Origin: Streptomyces hundungensis
GTDB taxonomy: Bacteria; Actinomycetota; Actinomycetes; Streptomycetales; Streptomycetaceae
Direction of reading: 5' to 3'
DNA length: 64,000 nt
Assembly (NCBI RefSeq): GCF_003627815.1
Contig: NZ_CP032698.1
Span: forward strand, 5,146,001 to 5,210,000
The position numbers and the translations under genes are program-made. The notes beneath the pieces are model-generated. The model worked only from the letters and a program-made list of their open reading frames with translations, was not told the DNA's origin and did not search any database. Positions 26,100-35,112 of this stretch are shown here, piece by piece (the stretch's first letter is position 1; every line of letters starts with the position of its first letter).

Positions 26100-27131
26100 A
26101 TGAACGCCACGCCTGCTGTTTCCGTGATCATGCCGGTCCTCAATGAGGAGCGGCATCTGCGCAACTCGGTCCGTCACATCCTGGAGCAGGAGTACGACGG
26201 CGAGATGGAGGTGGTGATCGCGCTCGGCCCCTCCACGGACCGCACCGACGAGATCGCCGCCGAGCTGGTGCGCGAGACCGCCTCCAACGAACGGGCCCGG
26301 GTCCACACCGTGCCCAACCCCACCGGGCGCACCCCCGCGGCCCTGAACGCCGCCATCAAGGCCTCCCGCCACCCGATCGTGGTACGCGTCGACGGCCACG
26401 GGATGCTCTCGCAGAACTACATCGCCACCGCCGTACGCCTCCTGGAGGAGACCGGCGCCCAGAACGTCGGCGGCATCATGCACGCCGAGGGCGAGAACGC
26501 CTGGGAGGACGCGGTCGCCGCCGCGATGACCTCGAAGATCGGCGTTGGCAACGCGGCCTTCCACACGGGAGGCGAGGCCGGGCCCGCCGAGACCGTGTAC
26601 CTGGGCGTCTTCCGCCGCGAGGCCCTGGAGCAACAGGGCGGCTACAACGAGGAGTTCATCCGCGCCCAGGACTGGGAGCTGAACTTCCGGATCAGGGAGG
26701 CCGGCGGCCTCATCTGGTTCTCGCCCGAGCTGAAGGTCCAGTACCGGCCGCGGCCCTCGGTGAAGGCGCTGGCCAAGCAGTACAAGGACTACGGGCGGTG
26801 GCGCCATGTGGTGGCCCGCTACCACGCCGGCTCCATCAACCTGCGCTATCTGGCGCCCCCGACCGCGGCCTGCGCGATCGCGGCGGGCGTCGTCGTGGGC
26901 GCGCTGGTCACGCCGTGGGGCTTCGTGGTCCCGGCCGGCTATCTGGCCGCGATCGTCGCGGGCTCGCTGCCGGCCGGCAAGGGGCTCTCGCTCAAGGCCC
27001 GCGCCCAGATCCCGGTGGCCCTTGCCACCATGCACATGTCGTGGGGCTTCGGCTTTCTGACCAGCCCGAAGGCGCTGGCGCGCAAGGTCATCGCGAGCCG
27101 CCGCCCGGCGGTGCGGACCGCCTCCGTCTGA
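26100..27131 (+). CDS. Family 2 glycosyltransferase, ExoA-like
   Basis: A 343-residue membrane-associated glycosyltransferase. The GT-A domain begins VSVIMPVLNEERHLRNS, with GPSTDRTDEIA and VVRVDGHGMLSQNYI (metal/nucleotide region) and the acceptor-side QDWELNFRIREAGGLI. Two hydrophobic segments lie near the C-terminus. It resembles ExoA-type enzymes that extend lipid-linked exopolysaccharides. The ATG lacks a ribosome site; TAACGT (26086-26091) ends 8 nt upstream. Lying among five LCP genes, it is a candidate for building the polymer they attach (inference). Confidence 0.9.
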   Translation: MNATPAVSVIMPVLNEERHLRNSVRHILEQEYDGEMEVVIALGPSTDRTDEIAAELVRETASNERARVHTVPNPTGRTPAALNAAIKASRHPIVVRVDGHGMLSQNYIATAVRLLEETGAQNVGGIMHAEGENAWEDAVAAAMTSKIGVGNAAFHTGGEAGPAETVYLGVFRREALEQQGGYNEEFIRAQDWELNFRIREAGGLIWFSPELKVQYRPRPSVKALAKQYKDYGRWRHVVARYHAGSINLRYLAPPTAACAIAAGVVVGALVTPWGFVVPAGYLAAIVAGSLPAGKGLSLKARAQIPVALATMHMSWGFGFLTSPKALARKVIASRRPAVRTASV

Positions 27132-27211
27132 CGCGCGCGTCCGGTCTTACGCACACCCGGCCCTCGCGCCCGGTCACGTACACCCGGTCCTCGCGTCCGG
27201 TCACGAACACG

Positions 27212-27248
27212 AAGGGGCGCCCGGTGCTTCGAGCACCGGGCGCCCCTT
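27212..27248. terminator. Bidirectional terminator hairpin
   Basis: A perfect 17-bp stem, AAGGGGCGCCCGGTGCT, with a TCG loop and a following T-run (CCCCTTTT) lies between convergent glycosyltransferase and LCP stops. Confidence 0.9.
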
Positions 27249-27264
27249 TTCCGTACGCGGGCGG

Positions 27265-29070
27265 CTAGAAGCGGTAGGGCGCGTACACCTCCATGCAGGC
27301 GCCCTTGTCGGCTCCGTTGACCGCCTCGGTGTCCTTGAGCGGGTCGGTGGCCTTGGGGTCCTGCTTGGGGTAGCTCGCCCCGGTGCGCCAGTCGCCGCCG
27401 ACCACCAGGGTCAGGGTCTTGACGTCGGTCGGCTTGACCGCGCCGGCGGGCAGGCCGAGGGCGGCGGCGACGGACTGCGCGTTCGCCTTGCCCTGGGCGC
27501 CCGCGGCCTTCGGGTAGTCGACCTCGCTGGTCGCGGTGGGGTCGCTGGAGCCCGTGGCTGCCTGGGTGAAGCCCTTGGCCTTGAGCGCGGAGACCACCTC
27601 GCTCGCCCGGCCCTTGACCGCGACGCGACCGTTGGTGCCGGTGCCGTTGACCACGCTCACCGCGAGCGAACCCGCGGCCTCGGCGGCCGGGCCCTTGGGC
27701 GCCTCGGAGGCCGGCTTGCCGTCGTTCTTGCCGTCCAGCGGCTTGTCGTCCCGCAGCATCGCCCACAGCGCGTCGGCCTTGGCGGTGTCCGGCACCACAT
27801 GGGCGTTCGGGTCCTTGGGGTCGGGCAGGCGCGGCATGGTCAGCATGTTGATGCGGTCCATGGGGATGTTCTTGAGCTCCATGCCCAGGTCGAACAGCTT
27901 CTTGACGGTGCCGAGCTCCGAGGAGACCTGGAGCGACTTGGTCGCGGTCTCGGCGATGTCCATCAGCCGGCCGGTGTCGCTGAACGCGTCCTGGTCCTTG
28001 AGGTTGCGGATCACCGAGTTCATGTACATGTGCTGGGCCTGGGAGCGGCCGATGTCGCTGCCGAAGGCGTGCCGGGTGCGCAGCCACTGCAACGCCTGCT
28101 CGCCCTTGACCGTGTGGTTGCCCGCGGTCAGGTGCAGGTGCGAGCCGCCCTTCTGCTGCTTGGTGGAGTGGTCGTCGATGTTCTGCTTCACACAGACGTC
28201 GGCGCCGCCCACCGCGTCCGAGATGGCCACCACACCGGCGAAGTCGACCATCATCCAGTGGTCGATGTAGATGCCGGTCAGCTTCTCCCAGGTGTCCAGG
28301 ACACAGCCCGCGCCGCCGCGTCCGAGCGCCTCGTTGATGATGGCGTTCGTCGCCGGGTAGTCCTTCTTCTTCTCCGGGTCCTTGCACGGGGGCATGTTCA
28401 CCCGGGTGTCGCGCGGGATGCTGACGACGGAGGCGTTCTTGCGGTCGGCGGAGACGTGGAGCAGCATCTGTACGTCCGCGTGCGGATCCCCGGCGCGGTC
28501 GTCCTTGGCGCCGCCGAGCGCGACGTTCTCGTCCGACTTACGGCTGTCGGAGCCGATGAGCAGGATGTTCAGCGGGGTCTGGCCCTGCGCGTTGGGCGCG
28601 GCCTTCTTGGCGTCGCTGCCGCCCGCGCTGCGGTCGCCCTTGCGGATGTTGTTGTTGAGGTGCTGGTAGTACAGGTAACCGGCGGTGGCCGTCCCGAGTA
28701 TGAGCACCGCGAGCGTGATCGCGGTCCATCTCAGGACGCGGTGCTTGCGTTTGCCCCGTCTGCGCGAGCCGCCCCTGCGGTGCCCGCTGCCGGACGCCGA
28801 GTCGGCGGACCCGCCGCCGTCACCCGGCCCCGAGGGCGTGCCGGAGCCGCCCGGCGCGGCGGACCCCCCGGACCCCCTGGACCCGCCGGACCCCTTGGAC
28901 CCCCTGGACCCGCCGGTCTCTGTGGCCCCCGCGGGCTTCGCACCCTTCGAGGCGCCCGAGGCGCCGTCGGCCGCGTCGTTCCCGTACAGGCTCTCGTCCC
29001 AGCCGAGTTCGCCCGCATGCTCGACGCGGCCCCGCGCCGTCCCCTCCCCGCGCACGCTGTTCTTGCCCAC
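27265..29070 (-). CDS. LCP family protein 3 with LytR_C domain
   Basis: A 601-residue protein, GTG start. The disordered cytoplasmic part (about 1-125) contains collagen-like GSxGS and GxxG repeats and an Arg-rich stop before the helix (AITLAVLILGTATAGYLYY). LCP signatures NILLIGSDSRKSD, VVSIPRDTRVNMP, DHWMMVDFAGVVAISDAVGG and ALQWLRTRHAFGSD follow. The C-terminal third contains LytR_C (LAVSVVNGTGTNGRVAVKG). The preceding LCP gene ends 57 bp upstream, so these two are probably one transcript. Confidence 0.92.
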   Translation of the reverse strand: MGKNSVRGEGTARGRVEHAGELGWDESLYGNDAADGASGASKGAKPAGATETGGSRGSKGSGGSRGSGGSAAPGGSGTPSGPGDGGGSADSASGSGHRRGGSRRRGKRKHRVLRWTAITLAVLILGTATAGYLYYQHLNNNIRKGDRSAGGSDAKKAAPNAQGQTPLNILLIGSDSRKSDENVALGGAKDDRAGDPHADVQMLLHVSADRKNASVVSIPRDTRVNMPPCKDPEKKKDYPATNAIINEALGRGGAGCVLDTWEKLTGIYIDHWMMVDFAGVVAISDAVGGADVCVKQNIDDHSTKQQKGGSHLHLTAGNHTVKGEQALQWLRTRHAFGSDIGRSQAQHMYMNSVIRNLKDQDAFSDTGRLMDIAETATKSLQVSSELGTVKKLFDLGMELKNIPMDRINMLTMPRLPDPKDPNAHVVPDTAKADALWAMLRDDKPLDGKNDGKPASEAPKGPAAEAAGSLAVSVVNGTGTNGRVAVKGRASEVVSALKAKGFTQAATGSSDPTATSEVDYPKAAGAQGKANAQSVAAALGLPAGAVKPTDVKTLTLVVGGDWRTGASYPKQDPKATDPLKDTEAVNGADKGACMEVYAPYRF

Positions 29071-29127
29071 CCCTGTACCCCCCTGTCGTTCAGACTCCCC
29101 CTGAGGCCCGGGCGGGCCGTGAGTCTG

Positions 29128-30864
29128 TTATTTGGCGCACACCGACTTGTCGGCTTCGACCTTCTGAATGCCCTCCGGTGCCTTGGCCGGAGCGGCGACG
29201 GGCGTTCCCGCCTGCTTGAAGTCGGGCCCGAGCGTCAACACCATGGGCTCCTTGCCCACGGCGTCCTTGGTCCCCGGCTTCAGCGCGGCCCCGGACAGAC
29301 CGAGCAGATCCGCGAGCTTACGGGCCTGGTCGGCCTGGTTCGGCGCGTAGGCCAGCACGGTGGCGGGCACCTTCTGCGGCGCGTTGGAGCCGTTGGACGA
29401 CTTGAGCACGCCCTGCTGGTTCTGGAGCCAGGTGACCATGTCCCCGGCGGAGCCCGCCACCGCGCCCCCGTTGAGCACGGTGACCCGCACCTCGGACGCC
29501 TTGGAGCGGGGGCCGTTGAGGCGCGCGGCCTCCTCGGCCGCCGCCGAGCTCTTGGCGTCCGCCTCCTTCTTCTTCACCTCGGTCAGCGAGGTGTCGGCGC
29601 GCATCATCGCGAAGAGCGCCTCGGCCTTCGTGGGGTCGGGCACGACGGTGATGTGCTTCTTGCCCTCGGCCGGGTTGTCGATCACCGGAAGGGTGGCGAA
29701 GGTGATGTTCTTGGCGTCGATCTTGCCGATGACCTGGGCGAGGTCGGTCAGCTTCTTGATACTCCCTATCCCCGAGTCGACCGTCAGCGCCTTGGTCGCG
29801 GCGTCGGCGAGCCCGTACATCTTGGTGGGGCTGCCCAGGGTGTCGTCCGACTTCATCTGCCGGATCATCGAGCCGATGAACTGCTGCTGCTGCTTGATGC
29901 GGTCGAGGTCGCTCTCGTTGCCGAAGCTGTGCCGGGTCCGTACGAAGGCCAGCGCCTGCTCGCCCTTGACGACGCTCTGACCGGCCGGGAGCTTCAGATG
30001 CGACTTCGGGTCGTCGACCGGCTTGGCCAGACAGACCTTGACGCCGCCGACCGCGGTGGACAGCTCCTTGACCGCGTTGAAGTCGGCCATCATGAAGTGG
30101 TCGACGGTGAGTCCGGTGAGCTGCTTGACGGTGCGCATCGTGCAGCCCGGGTCGCGGCCTTCCTGGCCCAGGCTCGTGTTGAAGCGCGCGTTCTTGGTGC
30201 CCGGGATGGTCTTGGTGGTGCCGTCCGGCTGCTTGGTCGGGCAGGCGGGGATGTCGGTGACCATGTCGCGGGGGATGGACATCGCGGTGGCGTTGGTGCG
30301 GTCCGCGGAGACGTGGAAGAGGATGTTGGTGTCCGCGTGGCCTTCGCTGCCGGCGTCGCCGTATCCCTCGTTGCCCTTGCCGGTGCGCTTGTCGGTGCCG
30401 ATGACCAGGACGTTGAACGCCCCGTCGGGCACCGAGCTCTTGCTGCCGGCGTCGCCGACGTCGACGGTGTTGAGGTTGTCGTTGAAATGCTGGTAGAGCC
30501 AGTACGCGCCGCCCGCCCCCACCACGAGGACGAAGCCCATCACGCCGCCCGTCCACAGCAGCGCCTTCTTCTTGCGGGTGGCCTTCGGCTTGCGCTTGCG
30601 GCGGCCCTGCGCGTCGGGGGCCTCACCGGCGGGGGATTTGCCGGCCCGGCGGTTGCGCTGGCCCGGCACCTCGCGGCGCCCGGAACGTCCGGACTGCTCG
30701 GCGGTTCTGGTGGAGGTCGGATCCGCGGACGAGCGGTTCGGGCCGGGCTTCGACTGCGTTCCGGAAGGGCTCAGTCGCAATTCGTAAGTGCCGGTCTCCG
30801 GGTTGAGGACCCACTGGTCTGCGGGGTCGACTTCATCGGCCCGGCCACGGCTCTGCGCATCCAC
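29128..30864 (-). CDS. LCP family protein 4 with LytR_C domain
   Basis: A 578-residue protein. I chose the GTG of VDAQSRGRADEVDPADQWVL because GGAGGACAG lies 8-17 nt upstream and the conserved sequence begins there; an ATG at 30915 is possible. Domains: a basic N-terminus with QWVLNPETGTYELRL, a helix (about 115-137), LCP (NVLVIGTDKRTGKG, AMSIPRDMVTDIP, DHFMMADFNAVKELSTAVGG, ALAFVRTRHSFGNESD) and LytR_C (VRVTVLNGGAVAGSAG). It ends in a single conserved Cys. Closest in style to LCP 3 and 5. Confidence 0.92.
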   Translation of the reverse strand: MDAQSRGRADEVDPADQWVLNPETGTYELRLSPSGTQSKPGPNRSSADPTSTRTAEQSGRSGRREVPGQRNRRAGKSPAGEAPDAQGRRKRKPKATRKKKALLWTGGVMGFVLVVGAGGAYWLYQHFNDNLNTVDVGDAGSKSSVPDGAFNVLVIGTDKRTGKGNEGYGDAGSEGHADTNILFHVSADRTNATAMSIPRDMVTDIPACPTKQPDGTTKTIPGTKNARFNTSLGQEGRDPGCTMRTVKQLTGLTVDHFMMADFNAVKELSTAVGGVKVCLAKPVDDPKSHLKLPAGQSVVKGEQALAFVRTRHSFGNESDLDRIKQQQQFIGSMIRQMKSDDTLGSPTKMYGLADAATKALTVDSGIGSIKKLTDLAQVIGKIDAKNITFATLPVIDNPAEGKKHITVVPDPTKAEALFAMMRADTSLTEVKKKEADAKSSAAAEEAARLNGPRSKASEVRVTVLNGGAVAGSAGDMVTWLQNQQGVLKSSNGSNAPQKVPATVLAYAPNQADQARKLADLLGLSGAALKPGTKDAVGKEPMVLTLGPDFKQAGTPVAAPAKAPEGIQKVEADKSVCAK

Positions 30865-31093
30865 GGTCGCTTCTGTCCTCCGTCGGTGCCGAGTCGCTTC
30901 CCCCAAAGCGCTCAATCATTCGCTCCTGTAGTGCGGGGCACGCCTGCCGCTCGCACTGGATCGCGTCACACTATCTGGCCAGTTCGGCCGACAGCGACGG
31001 CCGTGACAAATTCCACGCCCTTTACAACCGGGCATTTGACCCCAATTCGATGACCCGCACGCGGAATTCACAGGCCCCCCACCCGCGCGCCGC

Positions 31094-32593
31094 CTAGCCG
31101 CACATGCCCGAGGCCGCATCCGTACCCGAGTAGACGGGCGGGGCCGAGGGGCTGGGCGTGGGGCCCGGATCGTCGGGCTTGCCGTCCCCGTCACGGTCCT
31201 TGCCGTCGCCTCCCTTGCCGTCACGGTCCTTGCCGCCACCCTCCTTGAGCTTCGCCACGTCCCCGGCGGGCGCCACCTTGATCGGCTGGTCGTCGCGCAG
31301 TTGCTGGAAGAGCCGGTCCGCGTCCGGCTGGACGAGTTCGTCGCGGTCGCCGTTGTACACGTAGGGCTGACGCGGAACGGTGAGGAAACGGATGTTCTGG
31401 GTCGGAATGTCGCGCATCGAGCTCACCAGGTCATAAAGGTCCTTGAGGGTGTTGAGCCCGGGGTCCGTGGTGAGGGACTTGGTGGCGGCGTCCAGGACGG
31501 GGTAGAGCCGGGTGGGGTTGAGCAGCACCCCGTTGCTCTGCACCTTCTTCACGAGGGAGCCGAGGAACTGCTGCTGGCGGTCCATCCGTTGGGTGTCGCT
31601 GCCGTCCCCGAAACCGTGCCGGGAGCGGACGAAGCCGAGCGCCTGCTCGCCGTGGAGGGTCTGGCGTCCGGCGGGCAGCTTGAGGTGGGCCTGGCGGTCC
31701 TCGACCGGCTCCTTCAGGCACACCTCCACGCCGTCCACCGCGTCGACCATGTCCTTGAACCCGCTGAAGTCGACCACCATGTGATGGTCGATCCGTACGC
31801 CGGTCATCTTCTCGACGGTACGGATCGTGCAGGCGGCCCCGCCGATCTCGAACGCCGAGTTGAACTGGGCGAATTGAGCCCTGGACGTGGTGCCGTCGGG
31901 GCGGCCGCAGGCCGGGAGGTCCGCCATCAGGTCGCGCGGCAGCGAGACGGCGGTCGCGCTGAGCCGGTCGGCGGCCAGGTGCAGCAGGATCGTGGTGTCC
32001 GAGCGCTGGCTGCCGCCGTCGTCCCTGCCGTACGAGGAGTTGCTGCCCGCGCGCGAGTCCGAGCCGATGAGCAGCAGGTTCTCCGCGTCGTGCACGACCG
32101 AGACCGGCCGGTCCCGCTCGTACTTGTCGAGCTCGCTCGCGGCGGAGGTGTCGGTGTGGATGTTGCCGTCGAGCTTGCGGTAGAACCACCATCCGGTCCC
32201 GGCCGCGGCCAGCACCACGACGGAGACACCGAGCGCGGTCCAACGCAGCCAGTGCCTGCGGCGCTTGGCGTGGGTGCCGGGGTCGGTCCCGCTCGGCGTG
32301 GGTTCGCTTGCGGCGGCGGCTTCGGTGTCGGGTTCGGGGTCCGTCCCGCCCGGGGCGGGTTCGCTTGCGGAGGCCTGGTTCTCGGGGTCCGGGTCGGTCC
32401 CGCCCGGGGCGGTTGCCTTTGCGGCGGTGGCCTCGTTCTCGGGGCCGGGGCCGGGGTCGGTCGCGGGGTTGGTGTTGGACCTGTTGGCGGCCTTCGGGGT
32501 GCCGGGGGCCGGCGGTGGCTGCTCGGCCCCGGCCCGGTCTTCGGGGTCGGGGTGCGTGCCGGCACTGTCGGTCACTTCGGCGTCCATCCTCAC
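31094..32593 (-). CDS. LCP family protein 5
   Basis: A 499-residue protein. The start is a GTG (VRMDAE) or the ATG two codons later; neither has a well-placed ribosome site. The cytoplasmic part has four imperfect copies of a Pro/Gly/Thr-rich unit (PGGTDPxPENxA-like) before a helix (about 143-162). The LCP domain shows NLLLIGSDSRAGSN, AVSLPRDLMADLP, DHHMVVDFSGFKDMVDAVDG and ALGFVRSRHGFGDGSD. It has no LytR_C domain, only an Asp/Lys/Gly-rich tail ending ASGMCG. A 229-bp gap separates it from LCP 4, leaving room for a promoter there. Confidence 0.9.
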   Translation of the reverse strand: MRMDAEVTDSAGTHPDPEDRAGAEQPPPAPGTPKAANRSNTNPATDPGPGPENEATAAKATAPGGTDPDPENQASASEPAPGGTDPEPDTEAAAASEPTPSGTDPGTHAKRRRHWLRWTALGVSVVVLAAAGTGWWFYRKLDGNIHTDTSAASELDKYERDRPVSVVHDAENLLLIGSDSRAGSNSSYGRDDGGSQRSDTTILLHLAADRLSATAVSLPRDLMADLPACGRPDGTTSRAQFAQFNSAFEIGGAACTIRTVEKMTGVRIDHHMVVDFSGFKDMVDAVDGVEVCLKEPVEDRQAHLKLPAGRQTLHGEQALGFVRSRHGFGDGSDTQRMDRQQQFLGSLVKKVQSNGVLLNPTRLYPVLDAATKSLTTDPGLNTLKDLYDLVSSMRDIPTQNIRFLTVPRQPYVYNGDRDELVQPDADRLFQQLRDDQPIKVAPAGDVAKLKEGGGKDRDGKGGDGKDRDGDGKPDDPGPTPSPSAPPVYSGTDAASGMCG

Positions 32594-32771
32594 GGGCCAT
32601 CACGGGGGCGGCGGGCGCGGCGCCCCGCCGGGCACCCCGGTAGACGGCCGAATCGCGCGCATGGTTGCGTACGACCGATCATGTACCGGAGGTCCCGCCG
32701 GAGGCCGGGGGCCGGGCCCCGTGGTGGGCCACCGGGGTGGAGATCAGCGTCTCGTCACCGGGGCGGGAGGC

Positions 32772-33524
32772 TCACAGCGCGCGCTGGGTGACCCGCTCGC
32801 TCTCGATCCGCTTCTCGAGCCCGCCGTCGGCGAGTTGGGCGAGGTTGCGGCAGAGCACGACCGAGCCGCCCGAGGCGAGCGGGGCGTACAGGCCGCTCGC
32901 GAGGCCGGCCCAGGTGTCGTAGGCCCGCGCCGAGAGCAGCCGCGCACCTGCGTCGAGGCCGAGTGCGGCGGCCTCCGCCCGGGCCCGGGTGACGAGTTCG
33001 GCGGCGCTGAGCTCCGCGCCGTCCACGGCGAGCGCGGGGGCGTCCGGGTCGACCGGTGAGAACGGCACGAAACGGTCGCCCTGGCCCGGCACCTCGACGG
33101 CGTAGTCCACGAAGCCCGCGGGCGGCTGCGGGAAGCGCCCACCGAGCGGGCGCAGCGCGAGCGCCACCCTCTCGCCGGTGCAGGCGCGGGCCTCCTCCAG
33201 GGTGTCGGGGCCGGTGACCACGAGGTCGGCCGCCGCCGGGTCGCCGCCGCTCTCGACGGTCACGCCCACCGAGTGGCAGGCCATCAGCCACACCGCGCTC
33301 TGCCAGTGCGCGGGGAGCAGCAGCGCGAGCCGGTCGCCGGGCGCGGCGGCGAGATCGCCCTGGAGCAGATTCGCGGTCTTGGCCACCCAATTGGCGAAGG
33401 TGGCGACGGACAGTTCCACGCGTTCGCCGGTGGCGTCGTCGTAGAAGGTGATCAAGGGGCGGCCCGGGTCCGCGGCGAGCGCGGATCGCAGCAGGTCGGC
33501 AGGGGTGCGGTCGCTGGCGTTCAC
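32772..33524 (-). CDS. TIGR03089-type protein (acyl-CoA-synthetase-like N-terminal domain)
   Basis: A 250-residue actinobacterial protein resembling the N-terminal portion of AMP-binding (acyl-CoA synthetase) enzymes: LITFYDDATGERVELSVATF, NLLQGDLAAAPGDRLALLLP and LASGLYAPLASGGSVVLCRN. The ATP-binding core and C-terminal lid of a full synthetase are absent, so catalysis is doubtful. The GTG start (VNASDRTPADLL) has no ribosome site, but TAGCCT lies 7 nt upstream on the coding strand, which suggests leaderless translation. Confidence 0.85.
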   Translation of the reverse strand: MNASDRTPADLLRSALAADPGRPLITFYDDATGERVELSVATFANWVAKTANLLQGDLAAAPGDRLALLLPAHWQSAVWLMACHSVGVTVESGGDPAAADLVVTGPDTLEEARACTGERVALALRPLGGRFPQPPAGFVDYAVEVPGQGDRFVPFSPVDPDAPALAVDGAELSAAELVTRARAEAAALGLDAGARLLSARAYDTWAGLASGLYAPLASGGSVVLCRNLAQLADGGLEKRIESERVTQRAL

Positions 33525-33635
33525 GCGGCCAAGGCTACGCGGCGCGCCCGGGCGGCAACGGCGCCGGTGGGCCGGGCGCGTACACCGGTTTGGCCGACGG
33601 CCCGTCAGTTCAGCAATGGACAGATTTGTACAAGT

Positions 33636-35003
33636 ATGACCACGATCGTCACCATGCGTAGCTTCCTTGCGTCTTCGATCGGCGTCGCCGCTGTCGCGGC
33701 CCTCGCCGTCCCCCTGGCGTCCACGGCCCCCGTCGCGGCGGCGTCCGCCGTCGCGTCCCCCGCCTCGGCCGAACTCGCCGGATCCACCCAGTCGCTGCCC
33801 ATGGGGCCGCTGCCCGATACGGACCGGGCGGCGGGCGGCGCCGCCCAAGAGGGCCTGGCCCGGCGGGAGGTGCGGCCGTTCTCGCTGGTCGGCGTGGTCT
33901 GGGACAACGCCGACGCCGAACTGCACGGCAGCGTCCAGGTGCGCACCCGCTCCCGCGCGGGCGGAACCTGGTCCCCCTGGCAGGACCTGGAGACCCACAA
34001 CCACGACCACGCCGCCGACCCCGGCACCGCCGAGGCGGAGCGCCCCCTGCACGGCTCGACCGCGCCCCTGTGGGTGGGCGACTCCGACGCCGTCGAGGCA
34101 CACGTACGACCCGACGACCCCGAGGGCGAACTCCCCGGGGGCCTGCGCCTCGACCTCGTCGACCCGGGCACCGGACCGGCCGGGAGCGACGACGGCGCCC
34201 GCTCCCTGCGGGAGCCCGACGTGCTGCCCGCCCTCGACCAGGCCGAGAGCCGGACCGAGGCGGAGGCGGAGGCCGGGGCCGGGACCGGTGAGGAGGCCGG
34301 GGCCGGCGGGATGATCAGGACCGGTGAGATGGCCGGGGCCGGGGAGGTGGTCGCGGCCGGGGAGGCGGTCGGTGCGGCGGAGCCGGCCCGGCCGTACATC
34401 GGGGCGCGACCGCGCATCGTCACCCGCAAGGGCTGGGGCGCCGACGAGCGGCTGCGGGAGCGCGGCTTCGTCTACACCAAGAGCGTCAAGGTCGCCTTCG
34501 TCCACCACACCGCGTCCGGCAACGGCTACAACTGCGCCCAGTCGGCCTCCGTCCTGCGCAGCATCTACCGCTTCCACGTCAAGAGCAGCGGCTGGCGGGA
34601 CATCGGGTACAACTTCGCGGTCGACAAGTGCGGAAACATCTACGAGGGCCGGGCCGGGGGCGTCAGCAAGGCGGTGCTCGGCGCGCACACGCTCGGCTTC
34701 AACACCAACAGCACGGGCATCGCGGTCCTCGGCACCTACACCAGGACGAGCCCAACGGCCGCCGCCCTCAAGGCAGTTGAGCAACTCGCGGCCTGGAAGC
34801 TCGGTCTGTACGGGGTGAACCCGGCGGGCAAGAGCACGCTCGTCTCGGGCGGCGGCAACCGCTACAAGAAGGGCCGCAGCGTCAGGTTCAACGCCATCGC
34901 CGGCCACCGCGACGGATTCTCCACCGACTGCCCGGGCGCGCGCCTGTACGGGAGGCTCGGGGCCGCCCGGGTCACCGCGGCCCACTACCAGGGCCGGCGC
35001 TGA
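33636..35003 (+). CDS. Secreted PGRP-type N-acetylmuramoyl-L-alanine amidase
   Basis: A 455-residue exported protein. The first ATG is used; an ATG six codons later (MRSFLASS) gives a cleaner signal peptide. Residues about 35-185 form an N-terminal beta domain, followed by a low-complexity Glu/Ala/Gly linker (about 200-255) and the amidase/PGRP domain. Zinc ligands are visible: His in VAFVHHTASG, His in IAGHRDGF and Cys in STDCPG; the catalytic Tyr is in IGYNFAVD. It should cut between muramic acid and the stem peptide during wall remodelling. Neighbouring LCP genes fit an envelope role. Confidence 0.92.
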   Translation: MTTIVTMRSFLASSIGVAAVAALAVPLASTAPVAAASAVASPASAELAGSTQSLPMGPLPDTDRAAGGAAQEGLARREVRPFSLVGVVWDNADAELHGSVQVRTRSRAGGTWSPWQDLETHNHDHAADPGTAEAERPLHGSTAPLWVGDSDAVEAHVRPDDPEGELPGGLRLDLVDPGTGPAGSDDGARSLREPDVLPALDQAESRTEAEAEAGAGTGEEAGAGGMIRTGEMAGAGEVVAAGEAVGAAEPARPYIGARPRIVTRKGWGADERLRERGFVYTKSVKVAFVHHTASGNGYNCAQSASVLRSIYRFHVKSSGWRDIGYNFAVDKCGNIYEGRAGGVSKAVLGAHTLGFNTNSTGIAVLGTYTRTSPTAAALKAVEQLAAWKLGLYGVNPAGKSTLVSGGGNRYKKGRSVRFNAIAGHRDGFSTDCPGARLYGRLGAARVTAAHYQGRR

Positions 35004-35112
35004 CCGGGGCGAATGGCGTCCGGGGGGTCTGCATACACTGGCCGGCCGGGAGTTCCGCCGAACGATGCGACGGAATCCGAAGGCCGGCCCCAGCAGGAAG
35101 CAGAGACGACAG

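Noticed and set aside
24492..27035. 847-residue minus-strand frame including the second LCP gene
   Set aside because: The part upstream of 25979 is antisense to the glycosyltransferase and has no protein-like features; GGAGG marks the true GTG start.
27799..31053. 1084-residue plus-strand frame
   Set aside because: It is the antisense shadow of two LCP genes, with Val/Gly/Arg-rich composition and no start signal.
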